From Diadema setosum (lineage: Eukaryota > Echinodermata > Echinoidea > Diadematoida > Diadematidae): a stretch of DNA of 64,000 nt. The notes below the pieces were generated by a model. The model was given only the letters and a program-made list of their open reading frames with translations, ran no database searches and was not told the DNA's origin. Numbering within the stretch: the stretch's first letter is position 1; each line of letters opens with the position of its first letter. Position numbers and translations under genes: made by a program. This document shows, piece after piece, positions 1 through 12,250 of this stretch. The stretch is taken from contig CM067067.1 in NCBI GenBank assembly GCA_033980235.1, positions 36,404,200 through 36,468,199 on the forward strand, in the 5' to 3' direction.

Positions 1-522
1 TTACTGAAACTATGATTCGTTGTCGTCGTAAATCCAATTGGCCCCTTCTTTTCATTTCTTTTTTTTTTGGGGGGGGGGGGCGGCCTGTACTCCCTCGCCC
101 CTATAGAAAATTTAGCAGGTTCTAAGGATTTTTTTTTTTTCATTTTAAAGCAATTTTTGTGACATGGATGAGGTTAAGTTTGTTGAATATCAAGAAAATC
201 GTTGGAAAACATGAAGAAGGGACGAACACAGCCTACTGAACAAGACAATATCTTTATATCTGTTTTTATGTTTCTCTTTGTACATCGTCGAAGAAACAGC
301 ATGGAAGCAAAGTAGGCAGCCGAGTTCCCAGAGCAGCTGCATGCATTGAAGAGAAGAACCATGTTGAATATTGAACGAGCGCCATCTGTTGACGGATTTC
401 TGATGGAAAAGCTGTCGAACGTTTGTCGAAATGCAAGGCAACTGTAAGTAATATTTACCTTTCACTTCATCAGCGCAGTCGCTACCATTTATTGATTATT
501 TTCTTCCTCTTCCCTTTTCCCC

Positions 523-591
523 CTTCTTCTTCTTCTTCTTCTTCTTCTTCTTCTTCTTCTTCTTCTTCTTCTTCTTCTTCTTCTTCTTCTT
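523..591. repeat. (TTC)23 microsatellite
   Basis: Near-perfect trinucleotide array. The serine-rich frame spanning it is an artefact of the repeat. Confidence 0.98.
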
Positions 592-2376
592 GCCTCCCTT
601 CTATTTCAGCGATAAAGCTTGATAAGTTTTGCCACTCAAGTGAAACGATACGGCATGTCGCAATTCATATTTGAAAGAGCTTTTGTTACAATGTGATGAC
701 AATCATATAGTGTTGTGCATCAATTCGTGAAACAAAGAGTAAAAGAGTGTATAGTAGGGAGCCTCCACTAAAAATATTGGTGTGTGTATGTGCTTTTTCC
801 TCTTAATTGTATTCCATTCCACATAAACATCAATCGTGATTATTTGCGTATGTGTACTCGTGTGTGAGTATGTGCGATACCATATCTGTATGCAATATTG
901 TTCAAGTTGAATATGATTATGACACATAATCTAAATACATTTCACAATATTCTAAATGTAACTAAGTAGGACGTTCGCTGAAATCATTTCCATACATTTC
1001 AGTTTTGAGTAAAATAAAACAACAACAAATCAAAATAATAAACCGAAAAATTCAGTGTAAACTGAATATTATCAGAAACCATGTTGTTGCTTGTGTGGAT
1101 AATCTGGCAATTGCAAACCATTTCCATGAAAGCTCATCACTGCTAGTTATATCACTAGAACACAATAATTCGATGCGAAGGATACATTTACTACATTTTG
1201 AAAGAGTTGACTTCATATTTTGGTTGTTTTTTTTAAAGAAAAATGAACGAAAATTTGTGAAGAGGTTGATAAGAAACGGAATGATAACATCATCACCCTC
1301 ATAGTCTAGTTTGGGAGTACGGTTGCTTTTCATGCCACTGTTTATAGAGACATGTGAAATCTTTTTCGGGGGGGGGGGTATTATGATAGATTAAAGCATA
1401 TCTTATGTTTGATATTGATAACCCTAAAATCATTTTGTTTATCTGGTATTAATCTATCGCAAAAAAAAAAAATCAAAACAGAGAAAACTTAGGCGCATTA
1501 GAACTATACAATTTGCCAGTTGGTAGGATAATTTTTGCAGGGAAGTTTACAAATAACAACTAGCAACACGAGACAAAAATAATTACTTAAAAGTATAAAA
1601 GTGCGCCCTCTATAGTATGATTCAAGCAGCATAGCATACGAGTATCATGCAGTGGTATCACGTAGTGGGTAAACCGAAAAGCTTGTGAAAATCATAAATT
1701 CTAGTCGGTCAGTGACCGCAGTGCGCTAGTCGAAATTTTCTTGATTTTCTTGACGTAACGAAATTTAGAGGGTTTATCTGACCTCCGGAACGCGAGATGT
1801 AGACCAATAAATCCATTACGGAAGCGAGGAGGAGGAGGGGAACGACATAGACATGATTTACACGGAATAAAAGTCCGGCCAAATGAAACCTCTCGATGAA
1901 TCATAGAGCAATATATAAATTGTCCACACGTCTTCTTGCGTAGGGATTGAGAAAGCAATCAGAGACTTTACCATCTTTCTTTCCAATTCTCTCCCCACCT
2001 TCTTCCTCTCTCTTTCTCTTGCCTTTAGGATTCTCTTGTTTTATATTCCGTGTCCAGCAGCTTAGATAGTATCTATGCTTTCATAATTTGTCTCTGTGTC
2101 CAAATGCCTTTTCATTTCATTGGAATTGCGGAGGCATACATGATAGATACCAATCGTCCATAAGGATTGCCGAGCAAATAAACGGGGATGTAAACGGCAT
2201 ATGCTGGGATTACTTGCTTGTTGCTTATTTGTTTGTGTGCGTATACGTGATGTGTGAGTGGGTGAGTAAGTGAGTGAGTGTAGGAATTCCCTGTCACTTG
2301 TATTTGGGTTTAATCGAATTATACACTTTGGTTCATACTCGATGATCTTAGAATAATGGAATGCCTTTCCTATGAG
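592..2376. other. Unique AT-rich DNA
   Basis: No coding frame with family resemblance. A C/T-rich stretch ending CTTGCCTTTAGG at about 2030 looks like a splice acceptor, but no exon can be supported after it. GTGA repeats lie near 2257-2280. Confidence 0.4.
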
Positions 2377-2870
2377 TTTAAAGGAGACCTCCGGATGATT
2401 TTCAAATTTTTACATTTGAACATAAAATAATTAGTTATACCAGGGAGGTCACCTCCCTGGTTATACTGGGTACAGAGTTTCAGGATTTATAATGATTGGG
2501 ATGAAGAATAAGAAAGTTTTCGGAATTTCTAACAAATTGCAATGAACAAGGATGATGACATGGCAGCCTCACCATAAGAATGCATGAGATGTGGCTCAAG
2601 GAAGCAGCACAAAAGAAGAAGGCATGCATAGATTACACACAGGTGAGCTTGCAAGCATGCGATATTGTAATGGAATGACACTGCTACATTTCTGAGATAT
2701 GTGAGGCTCCTATGTCATCATCCTTGTTCAGTGTAATTTGTTTAAGGTTTTTGAAAGTACTGTTTCTCTGCTCAAGAACCACAATAAATTCTACAAATCT
2801 ATACATGAAGCTGTTGATTTATGTACTACATGATGTGAAATTATGAAAATCGTCCGGAATGCCCCTTTAA
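2377..2870 (-). mobile_element. Family-A TTAA MITE, copy 1
   Basis: 494-bp element with related inverted ends: TTTAAAGGAGACCTCCGGAT on the left, and on the right the complement of TTAAAGGGGCATTCCGGACG. Copies 2 and 3 (20908 and 33027) match along the length in the opposite orientation. TTAA at both ends suggests a TTAA target duplication (piggyBac- or Kolobok-like non-autonomous element). No coding capacity. A 19-bp palindrome with a 7-bp duplication has inserted at 2441. Confidence 0.85.
2434..2466. mobile_element. Micro-palindrome insertion A with 7-bp target duplication
   Basis: A 19-bp palindrome (2441-2459: CAGGGAGGT, C, ACCTCCCTG) lies between two exact copies of GTTATAC (2434-2440 and 2460-2466). 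It is inside family-A MITE copy 1. The copies at 20908 and 33027 have a single GTTATAC-type site, read as GTATAAC in their orientation, with no insert. Confidence 0.85.
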
Positions 2871-4385
2871 GATCATCACCACTGAGGATTAGAATTCATT
2901 GACAATATCTCATACCTGTATGATTTTCAATTATTTATCATCTTGAAAGTCTGAATGGCTGATACACGATTAGAATTAACCTTTCAAGAAGATAGTACGT
3001 CAGGAATTTGAGATTAAAATCTTAACATCATTGCATCTGTGTTTGTGAGCTAGTCAGCTGTCTATTTGTCTGTCTGTTGTTAAGTGTTTCATCGTAGAGT
3101 AGTCTACAAATTTCCTATGTGGTATTTCTGAAACCTGATTGACAGTAGGTTGTTCAATGAAATAGTCCACATCAATTTTGAAAGCATATCATGTCCATCA
3201 TGTTCGTCACATGGAACTGCATGTTCCACCCAGGATGTCTTACTAACTCTTTGTCACCCCCTAACTACCCCACATGATGTCAGGCTAAGGCAGTAGGACC
3301 TACTCTTAATGTTTAAACTCACGTACGTGTCTTGTTGACTCACTGCTGATGTGTTGTGTTGTGTTGTGTTTTGTTTTGTTTTGTTTTGTTTTCTGACAAT
3401 GACTGTTTGAGTTCAGTTTGAAATCGTTCGAAAAAAAAAAGTATTCATCACATTACACATCATCGGCTATGCATCAGATGAAAGGCCAAAATCGGCATTT
3501 GAAATGTTGCCAGATGCCCCGTCATTTGCATGCATTCAGTGAATCTTTACTGGACTATGACGTCATCATGTCGTCATCACCATTAACGTCCATGGGCTCT
3601 GGCATTGACGTTCATTCGTAGGAGGATTCTCTGGGCAAATAATAGATTATAAAACTATGACTAAGGTTATACCAAACAACTGTCGGGCTAGATTGAAACA
3701 GATAAATAAAAATCACGTCCGATAATCAATCATCTGGTTTTGGTTGCCAGTTGGTCAAACTGAATGTGGGGTGTCATGAAAGTTAAGCAAGAACGCTGTC
3801 GCTCTTCTTGTTCGGGCGCATCCTAATACAAAAGGGTACGTCCTACATTATCATGATCTCGAGGCCTAACGTGCGGTTCCATGTGATGAAAATATTAAAT
3901 GTGATGTTGAGGACATGACAATCATTATGATGACACACTTTCGGTATCTAACGACGACGAACGATGAGAACGAACTCTTTGAGGTAGGTCATTCAAGAGA
4001 AGCAGAAGGTTAGACAGCCCATGTTACAGATTTACTAGGCTACTACAGTATATCGCGAAGGAAGGAATTACGCGAAACAAGTGTCACACGTTTGGAAGGG
4101 ACTGAACCAGCAATACAAACTGCTAATATCCGTTCTCTCGCTTTTCGGGTTCCATGGCGTCTAGGACGATCCTCAGGCAGTTGTCCCCTAAATGGTGTGA
4201 GCAAGGAGGTCAATGGAAGTGGCTTGATGTGGAAGTCGAATGACTTCCTGGAAAGTATCTTGACATATTGTAAGGAAATTTCCATTACTCATGAAATTAA
4301 TTTTTTTTTTATCTATTAAAGTCAACAAGAAGAATCCATGCAATAATATGGTTTTTGATGTAGGTTTTTTTTTTCCTTTTTTTCG

Positions 4386-4418
<33 letters not shown>

Positions 4419-4830
4419 CACGGACTAGCATTTAGGAGAAAAAAAAACCTAGTTTTGTCTGCAAGGCATCGATGGACTGTTGAAGTGTGTCGAGGAATGC
4501 CACACAGATTGTTTCACCAAAGGCGGAAGCTATTGGTTGGAGGAGGAGGAACAAAGTGTGGTATAAAGTTGATGAACCTTTCGGCTCTTGAACTTTAAAT
4601 CCTGCATTTGAAACTTCCGATGCTTACATCCCTACATATAGACAAGATGTTGTACCCATGATGCCCATCCTGCCCCCACTGATGAAGCCGATGAAAGAAA
4701 ATGAATTTGATGCGGGATGTGACGGCGTTTTGTGCGACCTGTCTATTCGGGGTCATCCCAAGAGCTCAACACCCACGAGTCATACAGATAAATCCTGGAT
4801 AATGTATTGCATGTTGGTCTTGTTCACCTA
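2871..4830. other. Unique DNA
   Basis: GTGTT/TTTTG repeats at 3352-3391 and a poly(T) at 4386. No genes recognised. Confidence 0.4.
4386..4414. repeat. Poly(T) tract
   Basis: 29-bp T run preceded by other T-rich sequence from 4365. Confidence 0.95.
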
Positions 4831-4966
4831 GTGTGTATAGCTCGTGGTGTATAGCTCGTGGGCTGTAAGACTCTTGAGCTGTATGACTAGTGGGCTGTGC
4901 GACTTACTCATGGGGATTAAGTATGAATCGTGGGCTGTATATGCCACATGCGTGTCTAGCTCGTGA
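4831..4966. repeat. Degenerate minisatellite, about 15-16 bp unit
   Basis: Variants of GCTGTATGACTCGTGG are repeated roughly seven times (GTGTATAGCTCGTGG, TGTATAGCTCGTGGG, CTGTAAGACTCTTGAG, CTGTATGACTAGTGGG and later units), with one longer interruption. Confidence 0.7.
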
Positions 4967-5304
4967 CGGGCAGCACCAGTTCTACTAACTATATTGCTAT
5001 TGCCACTGTCATCATGGTTGTTGTTGCCGCAGAATGAGAGGAATGATGTACAGATTGGCATACCAGCAGACCAGACCACAACCTTGCTAAAACCTGTGAG
5101 GGATGGCCATATAGCCGCGGTGAGCCCAGAAGAGCAACCGGTGCTGCCTTGCAGCCGGCAGGGCGGCCAGTAGACCTGTTCAAGTTCCTGATGGATGGGC
5201 CGTGACTTAGAATCTCTGCATCGTGATGTTTAAAAGCAGGAAGAGGTTGAGTAGATGCCAAGCAGTTTGACCATTGGATCACCCACCTGCTACTTAATGA
5301 TAGT

Positions 5305-5356
5305 AATGATGATGATGATGATGATGATGATGATAATAATAATAATAATAATAATG

Positions 5357-5387
<31 letters not shown>

Positions 5388-5480
5388 TAATAATAATAAT
5401 AATAATAATAATGATAATAATAATAATAATAATAATAATAATATATAATAATAATAATAAAAATAATAATAATAATAATG

Positions 5481-5516
<36 letters not shown>

Positions 5517-5545
5517 GCAACAATAATAACAATAAAATAATAATG
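5305..5545. repeat. (ATG)n/(AAT)n compound microsatellite
   Basis: Starts as (GAT)n and continues as (AAT)n with periodic ATG interruptions for about 240 bp. All long frames here on both strands (poly-I/M/N/Y/L) are repeat translations. Confidence 0.98.
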
Positions 5546-6286
5546 ACAATGATCATCATTACAATCATCATCATTATTGATAAAGATAGCAATGGTTTAT
5601 CTAGAGTCTCAAAGGGTTTCACAATGTATGTACCAACACCTTGTCAGTATGCCGTCAGTCCAATCACCGGGTACATTTCAAACCTTAGACGTACCACCTT
5701 TTCTCCCCTCTCAAGCCACACCCAACCACGTTAAACGTCCAGCTTTCTTACCGAGTGCCCGTCTAACATACTGGACGCCAGGGTCTGTATACAGCCAGGA
5801 GCTTCGCAAATTTTCCTTCAATCAATTCAATTTAGTCAAATACTGTTCATTCCTGAAACAAAAGAGGGAATTACATATCTGGAGAATATGAATATTTGTC
5901 TCTTATTTGACGTATAACGCGAGTTCGTATGTGGGCGTTTATAAGGACAATTGGTTGGAGACAAAGAATAAACAACAAACATTACAGTCATGTATTAAGA
6001 ATGAATTTTCCTTTTTCACTCAGACACACACACACACGCACACATACATAAACATACGATTTTTTGTTTGTTTTATAGCGTCACTTTTGATCCCCCCCCC
6101 CCCAACAATTCAATAGTAACCACACATTCCATCAGTGGAAGATCGTTGTAAACTGGGCATTATTTGATAAGAAAATACCGGAAGTTGGCATTCCAGTATA
6201 AATGTTAAATTCAGAGAAGACCAGGCAGACCCGGTAAGACATGATTCCACGCGGTAAAGTTGCAGCAAAGGGGACTTACTCAACTC

Positions 6287-6337
6287 GTTCCCTTCTTCTT
6301 CTTCTTCTTCTTCTTCTTCGTTTTCCCCTCCTTCTTA

Positions 6338-6397
<60 letters not shown>
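6287..6397. repeat. (TTC)n followed by (TAC)n microsatellites
   Basis: (TTC)n at about 6290-6320 and (TAC)n at 6337-6397. The array resumes as (TAC)n at 6605-6632 after the fold-back element. Confidence 0.95.
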
Positions 6398-6604
6398 GGG
6401 TCTAGGGCAATTACCCCCTGGGCAATTACCCCGCACCCTTCCCCTGGCCCTAATCCTAATCCTAATCCTGAACCTAACCCTAACCCTAACCCAAACTCCT
6501 AACCCTAAACCTAACCCTAACCCTAATCTTTACTCTTACCTTACCACTAACCAGTATTTGGCCGGGGGGTAATTGCCCTCCGGGGGTAATTGCCCGGATA
6601 CGGC
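6398..6604. mobile_element. Fold-back element with internal telomere-like repeats
   Basis: The ends are inverted repeats built from GGGCAATTACCCC: CTAGGGCAATTACCCCCTGG with GGCAATTACCCC on the left, and GGGGTAATTGCCCTCCGG with GGGGTAATTGCCCGGATAC on the right. Between them (6446-6527) are CCTAAT and then CCTAAC units, the complement of TTAGGG. Both ends abut (TAC)n arrays (6337-6397 and 6605-6632). Confidence 0.7.
6446..6527 (-). repeat. Interstitial telomere-like (TTAGGG)n block
   Basis: About 80 bp of CCTAAC/CCTAAT units with a few substitutions. The block is enclosed by inverted repeats, so it is part of a dispersed element rather than a chromosome end. Confidence 0.85.
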
Positions 6605-6635
<31 letters not shown>

Positions 6636-7156
6636 ACTAAAATCGAGTCTTCTTTTTGTGATTTTTTCCCGAGTCTTTGCTATGTATTACACGACATAGT
6701 AACTATTCCTCCTTGCAATCTCCATTTAAAAGATACGATCACAATAGGTCATGGTTCCAGTTAGTAACGGACATTACGCGATCGAGATAAAGAAGTATTC
6801 TGGCATATTTTACACACTACGAGCCTGACTCATTCTATAAAGCTTGTTGCATGGGTAGGCGAATATATTGAGTTGTTTCTAAAAATTGAATATAAATCAT
6901 TTGGGTTACATGAGACAGCTGCAAAACGTATCCATTCTTCTGGAAAAGAAGTAGTCTTATAAAACAAAAAGAAAATGAACTGTAAGCTCAAGGATGACGA
7001 ATCATCATTTAGACGAACGAGACCTTGCCTATGACATGCGGATTTCTATGACAAACTTAAAATGTTCCTGAGAATTAAAATACCACGAAATGGCATCTAA
7101 ATAGAAACACATGGACAAACAAATCACACGTACATGTATACACACAAATATACACT

Positions 7157-7177
7157 GATAGATAGATAGATAACACT

Positions 7178-7235
<58 letters not shown>

Positions 7236-7249
7236 AAGATAGATAGATA
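7157..7249. repeat. (GATA)n microsatellite
   Basis: About 90 bp of GATA units with a few interruptions. Same motif as the large intronic array at 62007. Confidence 0.97.
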
Positions 7250-8015
7250 TGAAACAGTGTATTCAGCGCATAAAATCTATGCTGTACAATCAAATTTAAT
7301 TTTCCGCTCTCTGGTCGCGAAACACCATTCCAAGCTGACGCCTCATGTGTACCCCCTGACAGCCGGCATGGTCTAACCAAACCAAAGCCCCTTCTAGATA
7401 TACGGAATCCCAAGGGGGGCTCCTGGGCTACTAGCGCTCTCCTACAACAGACGGCGGACGGGTAACGAACGCGCGGGGAAGATGCGCTCTGCGTTCGCTC
7501 GACCGGAACAATTCTACACGAATATCAATTATACTGGGAACCTTTATCCTTGTCATCAACGACATCTAGAAAAACATTGGGCCAGACCGTAGGTCTTAAT
7601 TCTCCTACAGACATAGAGCTGATGCCAAGTCCTCCAATAAAATATATACAAAAAAAAGCGAGGAAAGAGGAATATATTGAGCAAAAGAAAACAGTTTGCA
7701 TATTCATGTATCAATTAGGAGTCGTCGACTGAATCCATGACTTACAGCGCGCAGACAATTAGCTCGAGAGGAGATATTTCGCATTTGGTAGACGGTTAAT
7801 TGGCAGAAGAAAAAAGAAAACCGGAGATATAGTTGGTGGATCGCAGCAGCGTGGCGAGTTGCTATGATACACATGGTTGATAATTCATTTTAGGGGCTTT
7901 GGAGATCACAGTGCTTGAGATGGTACACGTCGCTTTTTGTTGATGTTATATCGGCTAACTGCTTCAACCGATTTCCCCGCTGTTAATATGGCATCATTTG
8001 GAAATGTTAGTCTCA

Positions 8016-8027
8016 CGCACACACATG

Positions 8028-8074
<47 letters not shown>
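8016..8074. repeat. (CA)n microsatellite
   Basis: CA dinucleotide array with a GCGC interruption near its start. Confidence 0.97.
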
Positions 8075-8077
<3 letters not shown>

Positions 8078-8391
8078 CACCACATTTACACACACTCTCT
8101 GCCAGAAATGCCAGATAATACATGTAATATCGTAGAATTGCTTGCCTTGTACGCAAGATCTTTAGCCTGTCGAGTGGTCGTCCTTGTCAATGTCGTCTTT
8201 TTTTTTAATCAATAACTTTCTTGTGCTTCATCGAGAAACCGTCACAGCGAAAGTGCTTCACTGAGGTTAGTTTTGAGTTTTTTTTTCCTGCTTTTTGAGA
8301 TGGTATTTGAAACTTAACACTTACACAATACATGATGCGCAAACTGTCCCTTTTTAATGACCTACTACGTTGATAGCCAATTGAATTACCT

Positions 8392-8968
8392 TTAAAGGAC
8401 AAGTTCACCATAATTTACAAGTGGATTGAGTGAATGCAGCAATATTAGTAGAACACATCAGTGGAGGTTTGGGGAAAATCGGACAATCCATTCAAAAGAT
8501 TTGAATTTTTAAAGTATCTGCACAGTCACTGCTGGATGAGAAGACTTATACAGTGTAAGATGTCACATGCGTACAACGATATAAGGAAAATATAAAGAGA
8601 TTTTCACAAAATTTTACTTTTTGAAAACAGTGCACATTTTCTCGACTCGTCACTGACGTAAGTTAAAGGTAATATTATTCCCCCTTGCCTTCTGGAAGAG
8701 GGAAGTCAAGTGTTCTTTTATTAGGCGAGAAAAGTGAAACTATCATGAATTTCCTTTATATTTTTCTTTATATCGTTGTACACATGTGACATCACATGCT
8801 CTAGTAGTCTTCTCATCCAGCAGTGACGAAGCAGAAACTGCAAAAATTCATAACTTTTAAACGGATTGTCCGATTTTCCTCAAACCCTTGCTCAGTTGCT
8901 GATGTGTTCTATTGATATTGCTGCATTTGCTCAATCCAGATGTCTTTGAAGGTGAAATTGTCTTCTAG
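8392..8968. mobile_element. Family-C fold-back MITE
   Basis: About 577 bp. The left arm TTAAAGGACAAGTTCACCAT...GCAGCAATATTAGTAGAACAC is mirrored by the right arm GTGTTCTATTGATATTGCTG...AAGGTGAAATTGTCTTC. The arms also pair further in around ATGAGAAGACT / AGTCTTCTCAT and ACATGTGACATCACATG. The left end has TTAAAGG; the right end is eroded. No coding capacity. Confidence 0.8.
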
Positions 8969-9356
8969 TATGGCATATAATGCATTAAAGGCATTATAGA
9001 TGAAACAAAAACACAGCTTTAGTGCTTGAAAATAGTTCTAAGATGTATGTTAGGGATAGAACATTTAAATGCAAAACGTCAATCAGTATAGTCAATGCTA
9101 AGTATTGTTAAATATGCAAAATGTGAACAAAGGTTATAATGAAATTATTTCTTGAATAAACCGTCTACAGTTATGGCTTATTGAGATAAAATAGTGATAT
9201 CCTCTCACATTTTAGATTTTATTGCGACATTGTATGTGGTAGGATTTTTTTTTTTTGTGATACAACTGACCTAAAAAAAAAATGCATCAAATACGTGATA
9301 ACTCGAACGTTGTTGTTGTTGTTGTTTTTTAATCACTGCTCCCAATGGTAAATGAT

Positions 9357-9358
<2 letters not shown>

Positions 9359-9399
<41 letters not shown>
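9359..9399. repeat. Poly(T) tract of 41 bp
   Basis: Uninterrupted T run. On the minus strand it could be the A-tail of a retroposed sequence, but no adjoining element is recognised. Confidence 0.95.
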
Positions 9400-9402
<3 letters not shown>

Positions 9403-10620
9403 GAGCGTATTTCCATTCCTGGTGACGGCTCATCATTTTATTGTTGATAAGATACTCCTTTGATCTGATGCGTCTTATTCATCCATTCAATATCATATGA
9501 ATACTCGCATACAGTTTACATTATGTATGGCAAATCAAAACTCAGTTTTATGACATGTGTCTCATGAAAACTAATTCACAATTCATTCTCAGATGGAACG
9601 ACAGAATCATGATGGATTCGTCTTAATCAAACGGGGAGAATCACGTTTATTTATTAATCAATTTGATTTTCGAATTTCTGTCAATCTGAAGTACCACAGA
9701 TTGATTCACCGTTTGATACAACTCAAACACTGTAGTACATTATACCGTATATGTCCCCCCCCCCAAAAAAAAAAAAAAAAAAAAAAAGAAAGAAATACAA
9801 TGGGACCCTCCGCAATGATATCTTTCAAAATAGTGAATCAATCCAAATACATATTCAGGGTATGAAACTATAACTCATTGCCCACATCTTGCAAAAAACC
9901 CCATCACGATTTGCTTCAGTGGTCAAAGAGAAATGAGGAATTTTGTAGAGGATGTCAAGAATCTCTTCCCTCCAAGTTCTATTGTATTCACACACAAAAG
10001 AATCGAAGTGCTAAACTTGGAAGAATCAGACTCATGACATGCTTTACAATATTCCACATTTCTCTGTGATCGCTTAACCAAATTGAATAGGGTTTTCTGT
10101 AAAATAGAGCTAAGATGTTATATTTTAAGACCCTGAAATAGCATTTAGACAGTTTAATAACATTGGGTGTTAACAATGCGAAAATTTGGTTGTAATTTTT
10201 TGGGACGTACTGTATAACCGTTATATATCATGACCTTTTGTAATCAGCTGGTAATGTCAATTATATGATTAATACAAGAGTGAATCATGTCATTTGTCTG
10301 AGTCATTCTTTTTTTTGCATTCGTAAGAACAGAGAAAACAGACAGACAGACACCTTTCAGTTTAAAGACCGACCATTTCTAGCCCTATCAAACACACACA
10401 TACACCCACCTCAAACTACAAGTGTACAGATCATCAGTGTACGTAAAAACCACGCACAGCTTATCATCAGTATACCGTACGTTGATCAAAAACCGGTAAA
10501 AAAAAACACGTAAGAAAAACACATATAAAGAAAAAAACACCGTTAAAAAAAAAAACAAATGTATATACAAACTAACACATAAACACATAATACACATAAG
10601 CTATTATACAAACACATAAT

Positions 10621-10646
10621 ACACACACACACACACACACGCACAT

Positions 10647-10678
<32 letters not shown>
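10621..10678. repeat. (CA)n microsatellite
   Basis: CA array with GCACATACGC interruption. Related CA/ATAC sequence runs on from about 10585. Confidence 0.95.
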
Positions 10679-10680
<2 letters not shown>

Positions 10681-11228
10681 ACAAACACACACGTATACAT
10701 CAACACGTCTGCGATATCTCCCTGGAAGGGGACAGTTGATTGATCAGCAGAAGTAATTGGCGCCTTTTTTTTTTCCGCCACACCACCACAGACCCGATAT
10801 CCCTGCGCTTCGTCAAAATGTGCGATAGCTATCCAAACGGATCCTGCCCAAAGTTTGGCATTCGTCATCAATCAGGTTGCAGATTGCGATAAATCACGAC
10901 TGAGTCTTCGATAGTCCACTGACATAAATATAACTCCCGCACACTTTTATCCATGCTTCTTCCGTAATCATGACACGGAAGAGACAAGTCCGATATATGG
11001 TGTTCTCAATACAAGTCACTTGGCTGTAAATTCACGCCCCCAAAACTGACGGTGTTGATAAGGACTAGATAGTCTCCAAAAAAAAAAAACCCAAAAAACA
11101 TCGAATTGTCTTCCATTTTAGCCTACTATACGTTAACCTTCAAAAAATGCGAGCCTTGCTTTCAATAAGCCAAGCTGTTGGTTTATGGTCCAAAAGCACG
11201 GGTTAAATGATGTCAACTAACGGTATAA

Positions 11229-11237
11229 ACACACACA

Positions 11238-11317
<80 letters not shown>
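11229..11317. repeat. (CA)n microsatellite, about 89 bp
   Basis: The longest CA array in the window, with one G interruption. Confidence 0.97.
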
Positions 11318-11856
11318 TTACTAACTGATAGTGCCTACAAAATTGAACGCGAAAGCAGAAATGGCTAATTTCTTTTTGCTTGTTTTTCTGTAATCATATA
11401 GTTCTTGCTAACTCTTATTATTATACACCACTTGTATCTTCTTTTTCTTCCTTCTTTCTTTCTTTCTTCTCCTCCTCCTCCTTCTCCTTCATCTGTCTTC
11501 TTTGTCGTCATCTTCTTTTCGACACATGGCCGCGCCCGTTAGTTTTGGGGCCACCAAGGTCTCGTTTTGTAAATAAACTGCCCGGTGAGATGTTTCAAAC
11601 TCGAGGCACCGACTGGCCCACGGAGGTCGTCGAGCCCCATCACTCATACTCGTCGATGACGTCTGTACAGACCTTCTTTTGATCTCACGGAGCCCGCCAT
11701 CCCACCAATCTCTACCCCTTCCCTCTCGCCCCCCCCCGTCTCTCCCCCCCCCCCCCTCCCTCCCACCAAACGTCTCTCTCTATCTCTTTATCATGCTATC
11801 TTTCTTTTCCCTCCGCATTTTGTTTTTATTTTTTTTTTTTGTGTGTGTAGGTATTG

Positions 11857-12250
11857 TTAAAGGGTGTGTACAGTTCTGGTCGAGGTGAGGATTTAGCTTT
11901 TAACGTTTTGCGAGATATTCAGAAACCACTCTATGAGATGTCAAAGAGCATGCAGTAACTGTTCTAAGGGGTATCAAAAGTTTATTCGATGGAAATCCGT
12001 TTTGAAATGGATGAGATATCCAAAAACAAGGTGAAACAAAGAGATCCTAATAAAGTTGTCGCATGTCGCCTTTTATTATTAGCATTTTTTTTTATATCTC
12101 AGCCATTTGAAAACCAATTTTCATCAAACAAACGTTGAATCCTTAGAATTACATGCTCTTTCATATTTCATAAGAGGATTTTCATTATCTCACTTTGGAA
12201 TGTTCAAGACATGAATCCCCACCTCAACCAGTACTGCATAGTCCCTTTAA
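11857..12250. mobile_element. Family-B TTAA MITE, copy 1
   Basis: 394 bp with TTAA at both ends and inverted termini: TTAAAGGGTGTGTACAGTTC on the left and the complement of TTAAAGGGACTATGCAGTAC on the right. Both halves contain ATATCTCAGCCATTT or its complement, so the whole element is a loose fold-back. Other copies are at 13852, 20823 and 27332. No protein coded. Confidence 0.85.

Larger units (their letters stand above)
6633..8391. other. Mostly unique DNA with GATA and CA arrays
   Basis: Short GC-rich stretch 7300-7510 (GGCGGACGGGTAACGAACGC). No frame of interest. Confidence 0.4.
8969..11856. other. AT-rich unique DNA with homopolymers and CA arrays
   Basis: C/A run at 9757-9787. C/T-rich tracts at 11440-11500 and 11690-11765. 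No genes recognised. Confidence 0.4.

Noticed and set aside
423..674. Poly-Ser frame
   Set aside because: (TTC)n repeat translation.
1960..2040. Splice-acceptor-like C/T tract ending CCTTTAGG
   Set aside because: No supportable exon follows, and C/T tracts are common in this window.
5255..5734. Long frames on both strands rich in Ile, Met, Asn, Leu or Tyr
   Set aside because: They are translations of the (AAT)n/(ATG)n array; every frame of such repeats stays open.
6446..6527. Chromosome end or telomere
   Set aside because: Short, degenerate and enclosed by inverted repeats with unique DNA on both sides.
7981..11317. CRISPR-like periodicity in CA-rich regions
   Set aside because: Simple dinucleotide arrays without spacers; eukaryotic DNA.
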